A DNA stretch of 10,288 nt, taken from contig JASEIR010000072.1 in NCBI GenBank assembly GCA_030017355.1, positions 1-10,288 of the forward strand, written 5' to 3'. Below, piece by piece: positions 1 to 6,202 of the stretch (positions are counted from its first letter, which is position 1; each line of letters opens with the position of its first letter). The position numbers and the translations under genes were made by a program. Origin of the DNA: Actinomycetota bacterium. GTDB taxonomy: Bacteria > Actinomycetota > Aquicultoria > Aquicultorales > Aquicultoraceae. Below the pieces are notes generated by a model that searched no databases, was not told where the DNA came from, and saw only the letters and a program-made list of their open reading frames with translations.

Positions 1-12
1 TCGAGAGCTTGT

Positions 13-39
13 ATCGGCCGAGGCCTGACCTCGGCCGAT
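13..39. repeat. Perfect GC-rich palindrome (11-bp stem, 5-nt loop)
   Basis: atcggccgagg (13-23) is the exact reverse complement of cctcggccgat (29-39), with loop cctga. No T-run follows on either strand, so this is not a textbook intrinsic terminator. It could be a transcript-stabilising hairpin or a REP-like intergenic repeat. The loop and its flank (gcctgacc) recur as gcctgacc beside the hairpin at 10241-10257. Confidence 0.75.
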
Positions 40-47
40 CTGGTTGT

Positions 48-77
48 GTAGTTGATCAATTTGTAGTTGCTCAATTT
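48..77 (+). repeat. 15-bp tandem duplication
   Basis: gtagttgatcaattt (48-62) is followed at once by gtagttgctcaattt (63-77), with one mismatch in 15. The second unit continues into the hairpin at 65-84. This is one of several short tandem duplications in the intergenic parts of the window. Confidence 0.85.
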
Positions 78-84
78 ACTGAGC
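65..84. repeat. Dispersed hairpin element, copy 1
   Basis: In the 20-mer agttgctcaatttactgagc, gctca (69-73) pairs with tgagc (80-84) around a 6-nt loop. It aligns without gaps to 8564-8583: 15 of 20 bases match, and two of the stem differences are compensatory (T-A to C-G and A-T to C-G). This supports a conserved structure. It lies inside 8-bp inverted ends at 63-70 and 113-120. Confidence 0.6.
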
Positions 85-96
85 TTGTTATATTAT
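67..96 (+). promoter_or_regulatory. Possible sigma-70-type promoter for the U32 gene
   Basis: A -35-like TTGCTC (67-72) stands 18 nt before a good -10-like TATTAT (91-96); an overlapping TATATT starts at 89. The -35 match is poor (three of six) and lies within a hairpin. This is a guess from base matching only. The U32 gene may instead be transcribed from further upstream. Confidence 0.22.
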
Positions 97-204
97 TTAG
101 CCCGACAAATCGGCAACTACATTTTATATGGTATATGGCCTCGGGGCGTGAAAGTAGATATCAAGTCGGCAAGGGTGAGCCCAGACTGTACTTGTGGTAA
201 TTCT

Positions 205-1449
205 ATGAAAAAACCAGAACTTTTATCACCAGCAGGAGACATGGAAAGACTTGAATATGCTATAGCATATGGTGCTGATGCTGTTTATGTCGGCGGGCAG
301 GACTATAGCCTTAGGGCTAAAGCAAGCAATTTCTCGCTAACTGATATAAGAAAAGCCTCTAAAGTAGTTCACTCAGCAGGCAAAAAGCTCTACGTTACTA
401 TGAATATATTTGCCAGAGATACCGATTTTCACAGGATGGAAAATTATATCGAAAGTTTAGCTGATGCAGGTGTTGATGCGGTAATTGTTGCTGACCCTGG
501 CATTTTAAGCATGGTAAAGAAGGTCGCGCCAGAGCTTAAAATTCATATCAGCACGCAAGCAAATGTTACAAACACAGCTGCCGCTAATTTTTGGGCATCG
601 CAGGGAGCCTCAAGAGTAGTTCTAGCGCGGGAACTAAGCGCACCAGAGATAACGCAAATTGCAAAAAACGTTGACATCGAAACAGAAGTTTTTGTTCATG
701 GTGCAATGTGCATATCCTATTCAGGAAGGTGCTTGATGAGTAAATTTCTTGCTAATAGAGACGCCAACCGCGGGGATTGTGCGCACTCTTGCCGCTGGAA
801 ATACTACCTTGTGGAGGAGAAAAGGCCTGGTTTATACCATGAGATTCAAGAGGACGGTAGAGGCACGTATTTTTTTAACTCAAAAGACCTTGCTTTAATC
901 GGACATATACCGGAGCTTATCGGTTGTGGCCTGGATAGTTTTAAAATCGAAGGAAGAATGAAAAGTACGCACTACGTAGCTGCAATAACTAAAATATACC
1001 GCCAGGCCATCGATAGCTACTTTGCCAACCCCGAAAACTATAAACCTGAACCTGAATGGTTTGAAGAGATTCAAAAAGTTAGCCATAGAAAATATTCAAC
1101 TGGTTTTTTTCTTGGCAACAAAGGCGAAGAAATTTTGGATTGTGCACGTTACGAAAAGACACATGATTTTGTCGGTTTGGTGGATGGATATGATGAGAAA
1201 AGAGGCCTGGTCGTTGTATCAGTTAGGAACAGGCTATCGATATCCGAACCTGTAGAAATATTAAGCCCAGATGGCTTGGTCAAGGAGTATTGCATCCCAG
1301 AAATGGTTCTTCTTAAAGATGGCGAGGAGGATGTCTTAGTTGATGTATCACATGCTGGTTTTAAGGTTGGAATCCCGTCAGATAAGCCTTGGCCAAAATT
1401 TGCTATCATCCGAAGGAGAGTAAGTAAGGATTTTAATTTTGCAAGTTAA
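205..1449 (+). CDS. U32-family protein, probable tRNA/rRNA hydroxylation enzyme (TrhP-like)
   Basis: A 414-residue protein starting MKKPELLSPAGD, the typical U32 N-terminus. The frame is open further upstream to 67, but those 46 residues look unlike the family, so ATG 205 is chosen despite a weak ribosome site. The signature EVFVHGAMCISYSGRC (about 161-176) is followed by GDCAHSC, giving Cys169, Cys176, Cys192 and Cys196, the positions expected for an iron-sulfur cluster in this family. FKIEGRMK (247-253) and a C-terminal beta domain (about 320-405) complete the usual layout. Members annotated as peptidases include TrhP (YegQ; prephenate-dependent 5-hydroxyuridine in tRNA) and RlhA (23S rRNA hydroxylation); the bacterial YrrN/YrrO type fits best. 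The exact RNA target is inference. The gene lies 27 nt before yqeG, probably in one operon. Its last codons and stop are affected by a 22-bp duplication. Confidence 0.88.
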   Translation: MKKPELLSPAGDMERLEYAIAYGADAVYVGGQDYSLRAKASNFSLTDIRKASKVVHSAGKKLYVTMNIFARDTDFHRMENYIESLADAGVDAVIVADPGILSMVKKVAPELKIHISTQANVTNTAAANFWASQGASRVVLARELSAPEITQIAKNVDIETEVFVHGAMCISYSGRCLMSKFLANRDANRGDCAHSCRWKYYLVEEKRPGLYHEIQEDGRGTYFFNSKDLALIGHIPELIGCGLDSFKIEGRMKSTHYVAAITKIYRQAIDSYFANPENYKPEPEWFEEIQKVSHRKYSTGFFLGNKGEEILDCARYEKTHDFVGLVDGYDEKRGLVVVSVRNRLSISEPVEILSPDGLVKEYCIPEMVLLKDGEEDVLVDVSHAGFKVGIPSDKPWPKFAIIRRRVSKDFNFAS

Positions 1450-1464
1450 GGATTTTAATTTTGC
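1425..1464 (+). repeat. 22-bp tandem duplication across the U32 stop codon
   Basis: The 18-mer taaggattttaattttgc occurs at 1425-1442 and again at 1447-1464, a 22-nt period. The TAA stop (1447-1449) is the first codon of the second unit. Without the duplication the frame would read ...KDFNFA and stop at the TAA now at 1466-1468, so the event changed the protein end only from NFA to NFAS. It looks recent because the copies are identical. Confidence 0.9.
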
Positions 1465-1476
1465 TTAAGGTGGAAA

Positions 1477-1983
1477 GTGCTGAGTAAATTCTTCCCAGGT
1501 GCCTTTATTAAGTCCATATATGATATTGACCCAGCTAGCCTAAAGGCTGCTGGAATAAAAGGCATTATACTTGACTTAGATAACACAATAATTGCGCGCA
1601 ATGCCTCAACCGTTGATGAAGATTTAAAGCATTGGGTTGGACGTCTTAAACAGGAGGGCATTAAAGCGTGCATATTATCAAATAATTGGAAGCTTAGAGT
1701 TAGCTCGATTGCAAGCCAGCTGAACATTCCTCTTGTAGCTAGGGCAGCAAAGCCTTATCGGGGGGCTTTTAAACGGGCAATGAGTGTTCTTGGCACTTCT
1801 AAAGGGGAAACGGTTGTTATTGGCGACCAAATATTTACTGATATTCTTGGCGGGAATCTGGCGGGTTTGAAAACCATTCTTGTTGTGCCTATGAGCAATA
1901 GTGAAGCAATACATACAAAGTTGCTGCGTCATTTTGAGCGGTGGATTTTGAAGCGCTGGAATGAAAGGGCAACAATTGAATAA
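1477..1983 (+). CDS. yqeG: YqeG-family HAD phosphatase
   Basis: A 168-residue protein, the usual size for the YqeG/HAD-IIIA family. HAD motifs are in order: DLDNT at 33-37 (nucleophile Asp33 and acid/base Asp35), ILSNN at 66-70 with Ser68 (motif II), Lys92-Pro93 in AKP (motif III), and GDQIFTDI at 116-123 with Asp117 and Asp122 (motif IV). The N-terminal FFPGAFIKSIYDID is also typical. The GTG start at 1477 follows an AAGGTGG ribosome site; CTG 1480 is a less likely alternative, though it aligns with the pilin start context (ggtggaaagt). The physiological substrate is not fixed by the sequence; some homologues are phosphatidylglycerophosphatase-like. yqeG beside aroE is a recurrent arrangement in Gram-positive bacteria. 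The gene follows the U32 gene by 27 nt. Confidence 0.92.
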   Translation: MLSKFFPGAFIKSIYDIDPASLKAAGIKGIILDLDNTIIARNASTVDEDLKHWVGRLKQEGIKACILSNNWKLRVSSIASQLNIPLVARAAKPYRGAFKRAMSVLGTSKGETVVIGDQIFTDILGGNLAGLKTILVVPMSNSEAIHTKLLRHFERWILKRWNERATIE

Positions 1984-1995
1984 AAGATGGTTTTG

Positions 1996-2016
1996 CCGGT
2001 CTTCGGTCTCCGGTTT
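1996..2016 (+). repeat. Heptanucleotide repeat block A (three units)
   Basis: Three consecutive 7-mers, ccggtct, tcggtct and ccggttt, lie just after the yqeG stop. The end ccgg can pair with the first ccgg around a 10-nt loop, and T-rich sequence follows (tttt, gc, tttta), so weak terminator activity is possible. The same heptamer type recurs at 9281-9308 and, inverted, at 10222-10288. Confidence 0.6.
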
Positions 2017-2072
2017 TGCTTTTATTGCAGAATAAGCTTTAAATATAGGCAAAGAGATGGATTATATCTGGC

Positions 2073-2092
2073 GATAGATATTGATAGATATT
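2073..2092 (+). repeat. 10-bp perfect tandem repeat upstream of aroE
   Basis: gatagatatt is repeated exactly twice, ending 20 nt before the aroE start codon and just before its ribosome site (AGGAA at 2100-2104). Confidence 0.85.
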
Positions 2093-2112
2093 AATTAACA
2101 GGAATTAGAAAA

Positions 2113-3009
2113 ATGCAGAAGATAAATGGGGAAACAAAAATAACAGGAATAATAGGCTATCCGCTAACATATACTCTGTCACCTGCAATGCATAATAGGG
2201 CTTTTGAAGTATGCAATCTTAATTATTGCTATTTACCATTTATCGTTGAGAGTGAAAATTTAAAGACTGCTATAGAAGGTATTAGGGCACTTAAAATTAA
2301 GGGCATAAATGTAACCATGCCGCATAAAGAAGCAGTAATCGATTTTCTTGATGAGCTATCACCAGAAGCAGAAATAATTGGTGCTGTTAACACCATAGGT
2401 AATAATGAGGGTCATCTGATTGGTTACAATACCGATGGCAAGGGATTTTTACGATCGCTTGAGGAAGAATCATATAATCCCAGCGGAAAAATAGCAATAA
2501 TTTTGGGTACTGGCGGGGCTGCAAAAGCAGTTGCTGTAGCATTAGCCGAGGCTGGAATATCAGAAATTATAATAGTTGGCCGCTCAAAAAAGAAGGCAAG
2601 CATTATTAAAGACGCCTTGGTAAACAAATTAGTAAATATTTCCATTTCAACCCTCAGCTTTGACGGTAATCTGGCCGATAAATTCCAAGTAGGAGACCTG
2701 ATAGTAAATGCCACGCCTGTCGGTATGAAAGGACACGGGGATCTCCTGCCGGTACCTTTAGAGCTTATAAACAAGCGGCATTTTGTATACGACCTAGTCT
2801 ATACACCACAAGAAACCACACTTATGACGGAAGCAAGAAAAAGAGGAGCTCGAGTCGCAAATGGGCTGGGAATGCTCTTGCACCAAGCGGCTTCGGCATT
2901 TGAAATCTGGACCGGCATCTTAGCACCCGTAGATGCAATGCGCCAGGCGCTGGTTCTCGAGTTAGAAAGCAGAGAACGAGCGAAAAATGCAAGAAAAAAA
3001 AGTCGATAA
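2113..3009 (+). CDS. aroE: Shikimate dehydrogenase (NADP+)
   Basis: A 298-residue AroE that reduces 3-dehydroshikimate to shikimate with NADPH in chorismate synthesis. Shikimate-site motifs are visible: YPLTYTLSP (16-24), NVTMPHKE (66-73) with catalytic Lys72, and NTDG (106-109) with catalytic Asp108. The Rossmann loop GTGGAAKAV is at 132-140, and GRSKKK (156-161) is the NADP phosphate-binding loop. NATPVGM (199-205), YDLVYTPQET and NGLGMLLHQA with Gln258 complete the family pattern. Ribosome site AGGAA is 8 nt before the ATG. The C-terminus is slightly long and highly charged (RERAKNARKKSR); its coding DNA overlaps the following pilB start by 23 nt and contains a run of eight A (2994-3001). 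The overlap implies co-transcription of aroE with the pilus genes. Confidence 0.96.
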   Translation: MQKINGETKITGIIGYPLTYTLSPAMHNRAFEVCNLNYCYLPFIVESENLKTAIEGIRALKIKGINVTMPHKEAVIDFLDELSPEAEIIGAVNTIGNNEGHLIGYNTDGKGFLRSLEEESYNPSGKIAIILGTGGAAKAVAVALAEAGISEIIIVGRSKKKASIIKDALVNKLVNISISTLSFDGNLADKFQVGDLIVNATPVGMKGHGDLLPVPLELINKRHFVYDLVYTPQETTLMTEARKRGARVANGLGMLLHQAASAFEIWTGILAPVDAMRQALVLELESRERAKNARKKSR

Positions 3010-3499
3010 ATTAGGCCACATTTCTGAATCAGATATTGCAAAAAATCTCGCAAAACAACTAAATCTTGATTATGTAGACCTAGTTAGCTTTGAAATAAAT
3101 ACTCAAGCGCTGTCACTTATTTCAAATGAGCAAATTCATCGCTACAGAGTGCTGCCAATTGATTTGAAAGGTGACCGCCTTTTTGTAGCAATGACAGATC
3201 CAACCAATCTCTTTGCAATAGACGACCTTCATGTAATGACTGGCTACAATATTGTCCCTGTAGTTGTAACTGAAAGCGATCTTACAGAAGCGATCAACAA
3301 ATACACCACAAGCGATGATGCTGTTGTAGAAGCCATAGAGAGAGTTAACGATGACGCCGAAAATGCAAATACTCAACTCTCTGAGTCAGAAAAGGAAGCA
3401 GAAGATGCGCCAATTGTAAAGCTAGTAAACCTAATAATAACCGAGGCAGTAAGAGATAGGCAAGCGATATTTTTATTGAGCCGCAGGAAAAAGATGTGA
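2987..3499 (+). CDS. N-terminal fragment of pilB copy 1
   Basis: A 170-residue fragment. Residues about 8-25 (KLGHISESDIAKNLAKQL) and about 50-105 (RYRVLPIDLKGD to LTEAIN) match the latter part of the MshEN/T2SSE N-terminal domain. DAPIVKLVNLIITEAVRD (about 140-157) starts the N2 domain. After Asp157 the frame runs into unrelated residues (RQAIFLLSRRKKM) and stops at TGA 3497-3499. ATG 2987 is the only plausible start because the same frame has a TAG at 2963-2965, so the missing N-terminal half of MshEN is not hidden upstream. By itself it has no ATPase core. Confidence 0.7.
   Translation: MQEKKVDKLGHISESDIAKNLAKQLNLDYVDLVSFEINTQALSLISNEQIHRYRVLPIDLKGDRLFVAMTDPTNLFAIDDLHVMTGYNIVPVVVTESDLTEAINKYTTSDDAVVEAIERVNDDAENANTQLSESEKEAEDAPIVKLVNLIITEAVRDRQAIFLLSRRKKM
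3458..3460 (+). other. Frameshift site in pilB copy 1
   Basis: The homologous protein frame switches from codons starting at 3455 (gat) to codons starting at 3460 (gca, agc, gat), leaving only ag for one codon. Losing one G from an original aggg would explain it. A ribosomal -1 slip would restore the frame, but gatagg is not a recognised X XXY YYZ slippery heptamer. Confidence 0.8.
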
Positions 3500-4560
3500 G
3501 GGTTAGGTATAGAATAGATGGCGTTCTTCATGAAGTAATGCGATCTATGAAGCACATACAAGCTGGAATTACTTCAAGAATTAAAATTATGGCTGGTTTA
3601 GATATTGCCGAGCGGCGTCTACCGCAAGATGGCCGATTTGGATTGGTGGTTGATAAAAGACCCATTGATCTACGAGTTGCTACCTTACCAACTATACATG
3701 GCGAACAAGTAATCCTAAGAATTCTTGAGAAAGACCAGATCATGATGGAGCTTGATGATTTGGGATTTTCACCGGATGCACTAGAGAGGTTTAAAAAATC
3801 GCTTATTAAGCCATACGGTGCAATTCTTATTACTGGACCAACTGGAAGTGGAAAAACAACAACGCTTTACGCCGTCTTAAACATGATTAATTCAAAAGAA
3901 AAAAATTTAATTACTGTTGAGGACCCGGTAGAATACCGTCTACCTGGTGTAAATCAGGTGCAAATAAACACTAAAACAGGTTTAAGTTTTGCAAGTGCCT
4001 TAAGGTCAATTCTTAGGCATGACCCAGATATAATAATGATAGGCGAGATACGCGATCAAGAAACTGCTTCTATAGCTATCGAATCTGCTTTAACAGGCCA
4101 TCTAGTCCTCTCAACGCTTCACACAAATAATGCTCCGGCAACGCTTACTAGGCTTATAGAGATGGGAATAGAACCTTTCCTTGTTGGCTCGGCTATTGAT
4201 TGCATAGTATCCCAAAGACTTGCAAGGAGACTCTGTATGCGATGCAGAGAAAGCTACCAGCCGACCTTTGATGAATTGGTTGAAGCTGGCTATAAAATAG
4301 ACGGTTCTGAGCCTACTAAGCTATATAGAGCTTATGGATGCAGGGAATGCGGAAATACCGGATATTACGGCCGCGTAGGGCTGTATGAGGTCATGGTTAT
4401 GTCAGAGGGAATTGAGCGTCTCTTAGTAGAAAAGGCATCTGTTGATGAGATAGCTGAACTAGCTGTAAGCGAGGGAATGAAAACCTTGCGCGAGGATGGT
4501 CTTGAGAAGGTTAGAATGGGCCTGACATCGATTGAAGAGCTTGCAAGAGTAACGATGTAA
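3496..4560 (+). CDS. C-terminal fragment of pilB copy 1 (ATPase core)
   Basis: A 354-residue frame from GTG 3496. Its start overlaps the upstream stop as GTGA, and AGGA (3484-3487) sits 8 nt before it, so coupled translation is possible. The features may be coincidental, since the GTG encodes the expected Val of DVRVRYRID. From GTG as residue 1 it has Walker A GPTGSGKT (114-121), ITVEDPVEYR (139-148, Asp box), Walker B DPDIIMIGE with Glu184, His box STLHTNNAP with His209, and the zinc-binding pairs CMRC (247/250) and CREC (282/285). The C-terminal GYYGRVGLYEVM is typical of PilB/GspE. It lacks the MshEN domain and the start of N2. Confidence 0.72.
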   Translation: MRVRYRIDGVLHEVMRSMKHIQAGITSRIKIMAGLDIAERRLPQDGRFGLVVDKRPIDLRVATLPTIHGEQVILRILEKDQIMMELDDLGFSPDALERFKKSLIKPYGAILITGPTGSGKTTTLYAVLNMINSKEKNLITVEDPVEYRLPGVNQVQINTKTGLSFASALRSILRHDPDIIMIGEIRDQETASIAIESALTGHLVLSTLHTNNAPATLTRLIEMGIEPFLVGSAIDCIVSQRLARRLCMRCRESYQPTFDELVEAGYKIDGSEPTKLYRAYGCRECGNTGYYGRVGLYEVMVMSEGIERLLVEKASVDEIAELAVSEGMKTLREDGLEKVRMGLTSIEELARVTM

Positions 4561-4574
4561 GGATTGTAAGGGAT
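4556..4574 (+). repeat. Near-perfect 9/10-bp tandem repeat at the pilB1-pilB2 junction
   Basis: tgtaaggat (4556-4564) is followed by tgtaagggat (4565-4574). The first unit contains the TAA stop of copy 1 and the second supplies AAGGG (4568-4572), the ribosome site of copy 2, 9 nt before its ATG. The duplication thus overlaps both stop and ribosome site. Confidence 0.75.
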
Positions 4575-4581
4575 TGCCAAT

Positions 4582-6108
4582 ATGATAAAAGAAAAATCGA
4601 AAAAGACAGGTGAGGATTACGATACCGTTGACCTTGGTGAGTACCATATAAACCCATCTGCGGTAACCGCCTTACCCGAGATATTTGCCAGAAGATATAA
4701 TGCAATACCAATAGATTTTGACGAGCAAAAATTAGTGATTGCAATGGTGGACCCAACTAATGTACTAGTTCTAGATGATCTTAGTATGATTACTGGCTTT
4801 GAGATAAAGCCGGTTGTTGCATCAAAGAGCAATATTACCAAAGCGCTGAACCGGTATTATAGGGCAATGGATGCAGTCAAAAACGAGGTAATTAACCTAG
4901 GGGCTGATGATGCAAGAACTCAAATCTCAAATCTAAAAGAGGTCTCTGAGGAAGCCCCAGTTATAAAACTAGTTAAAATAATTATTACCAGAGCTATTAA
5001 TGAACGAGCAAGCGATATACATATCGAGCCTCAAGAAAAGGACTTAAGGGTTAGATATAGGATTGATGGCGTTCTACATGAGGTAATGCGTTCGCCTAAA
5101 CAAATACAAGCGGGAATTATCTCAAGGATTAAAGTTATGGCTGGATTGGATATTGCCGAAACAAGAATACCACAGGATGGGCACTGTAATTTAAATGTTG
5201 GCGGAAAAGTTATTGATTTTAGAGTAGCCACTCTTCCTACCATATATGGCGAAAGAGTTGTTCTTCGCGTACTAAGAAAAGAAAGTGTGCTAATTGACCT
5301 TGATGACCTTGGGTTTTTACCCGAAAGCCTTTCTAAATTTAAGAATTCGTTTAGTAAACCATATGGAGCGGTTTTAGTTACAGGACCAACAGGGAGTGGT
5401 AAATCAACGACGCTTTACGCTGCATTAAACATCCTAAATAACACCGCAAAAAATATAATTACAATTGAAGATCCAGTGGAGTATAGGCTTCCAGGCATAA
5501 ACCAGATACAAGTAAATCCGAAGTCAGGCTTGACCTTTTCCAAAGGGCTTAGGGCTGTACTTCGTGCATCTCCTGATGTTGTAATGGTAGGGGAAATAAG
5601 GGATAGAGAGGCAGCGCAGATAGCAATGGAGGCTGCACTTACTGGCCACCTTGTAATGTCAACTATGCATACAAACGATGCCCCTGGCGCAATAACTAGA
5701 TTAACTGAGATGGGTATTGCTTCATTCTTAATAGCCTCAGCTGTTGAGTGTGTTCTAGCGCAGAGGCTTGCAAGGCGTCTTTGTCCAGATTGTAAAGAGG
5801 AGCATAATATATCGTCTGAAGCCTTAGCAAGAGCAAATTTTCCGGTTGAAAATAAACGGAAAATTACTATATATAAAGCAAAAGGTTGCCCAAAATGTAA
5901 TGGTACTGGCTACAAGGGTCGGGTTGGCATTTATGAAGTCATGGTACTTAGCGAGTCCATTAAAAAACTTTGTATTGAGCGGGCAACTGCCGATGAGATA
6001 AAGCGCACAGCTATTGCTGAGGGAATGAAAACTCTCCGCCAAGATGGGTTTGAGAAAGTAAAGCTTGGCATAACCTCACTTGAAGAAGTAATGCGAGTTA
6101 TTGTGTAA
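4582..6108 (+). CDS. pilB: Type IV pilus assembly ATPase PilB (copy 2, intact)
   Basis: A 508-residue cytoplasmic hexameric ATPase of the PilB/GspE family, which would drive pilin polymerisation through PilC. Residues about 25-92 match the second half of the MshEN domain (RRYNAIPIDFDEQKLVIAM then DPTN). The canonical first half is absent, so c-di-GMP binding by the usual MshEN motifs seems unlikely. N2 domain: ASDIHIEP (143-150) and RYRIDGVLHEVM (158-169). ATPase: Walker A GPTGSGKS (268-275), ITIEDPVEYR (293-302), Walker B SPDVVMVGE with Glu338, STMHTNDAP with His363, and zinc Cys401/404 and Cys436/439. Just before Walker B it has RASPD where RxDPD is usual; PilU proteins carry RQAPD here, so the change may be tolerated. 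It follows copy 1 by 21 nt and is clearly paralogous to it. Confidence 0.93.
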   Translation: MIKEKSKKTGEDYDTVDLGEYHINPSAVTALPEIFARRYNAIPIDFDEQKLVIAMVDPTNVLVLDDLSMITGFEIKPVVASKSNITKALNRYYRAMDAVKNEVINLGADDARTQISNLKEVSEEAPVIKLVKIIITRAINERASDIHIEPQEKDLRVRYRIDGVLHEVMRSPKQIQAGIISRIKVMAGLDIAETRIPQDGHCNLNVGGKVIDFRVATLPTIYGERVVLRVLRKESVLIDLDDLGFLPESLSKFKNSFSKPYGAVLVTGPTGSGKSTTLYAALNILNNTAKNIITIEDPVEYRLPGINQIQVNPKSGLTFSKGLRAVLRASPDVVMVGEIRDREAAQIAMEAALTGHLVMSTMHTNDAPGAITRLTEMGIASFLIASAVECVLAQRLARRLCPDCKEEHNISSEALARANFPVENKRKITIYKAKGCPKCNGTGYKGRVGIYEVMVLSESIKKLCIERATADEIKRTAIAEGMKTLRQDGFEKVKLGITSLEEVMRVIV

Positions 6109-6150
6109 TCTCTCAAGCAGATTTGGGCCTAATCCGATAATTAACTAAGC

Positions 6151-6172
6151 TTGGCATTTAATTGGCATTTAA
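6151..6172 (+). repeat. 11-bp perfect tandem repeat between pilB2 and pilT
   Basis: ttggcatttaa occurs twice back to back in the 94-nt gap. The gap shows no terminator, so read-through into pilT is expected. Confidence 0.85.
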
Positions 6173-6202
6173 TACAGAGGCAAGCAACTTCGCGGAGGAA
6201 AA

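Larger units (their letters stand above)
1..204. other. Gene-free leader upstream of the U32 gene
   Basis: No convincing gene lies here; the short reading frames resemble no family I know and are crossed by palindromes. The stretch holds a perfect hairpin (13-39), a 15-bp tandem repeat (48-77), a second hairpin (65-84), and 8-bp inverted ends gtagttgc (63-70) and gcaactac (113-120) that bracket about 58 bp. The octamer ggcctcgg at 137-144 is the reverse complement of 18-25, so long-range pairing with the first hairpin is possible. The region probably contains the end of the upstream transcription unit and the promoter and leader of the U32 gene. I do not recognise a known riboswitch. Confidence 0.6.
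2987..4560 (+). pseudogene. pilB: pilB-like type IV pilus assembly ATPase, copy 1, frameshifted
   Basis: Two reading frames together make a full PilB-like ATPase of about 524 residues: residues 1-157 from ATG 2987, then a one-base loss at 3458-3460, then the downstream frame to 4560. Comparison with the intact neighbour (ERASDIHIEPQEKD) shows the equivalent here reads as RD-R-ASDIFIEPQEKD only if one base is added after 3459. No other disruption is seen, and all ATPase motifs are intact downstream. It may therefore be a very young pseudogene, a sequencing or assembly error, or a gene whose halves are made separately. An unusual point is Phe in place of the strongly conserved His of the SDIHIEP box, which takes two base changes from CAT. 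It overlaps aroE by 23 nt and is followed 21 nt later by a paralogue. Confidence 0.8.

Noticed and set aside
67..204. 46-residue N-terminal extension of the U32 protein
   Set aside because: The family starts at MKKPELLSPAGD, and the upstream codons fall in a hairpin-rich noncoding leader.
130..204. Riboswitch upstream of the U32 gene
   Set aside because: Some short pairings exist (ggcaagggtgagcc), but I could not match the conserved core of any riboswitch class I know, including c-di-GMP types.
3455..3463. Programmed -1 ribosomal frameshift in pilB copy 1
   Set aside because: A -1 slip would restore the frame, but there is no slippery heptamer, and I saw no clear downstream pseudoknot; deletion or sequencing error is simpler.
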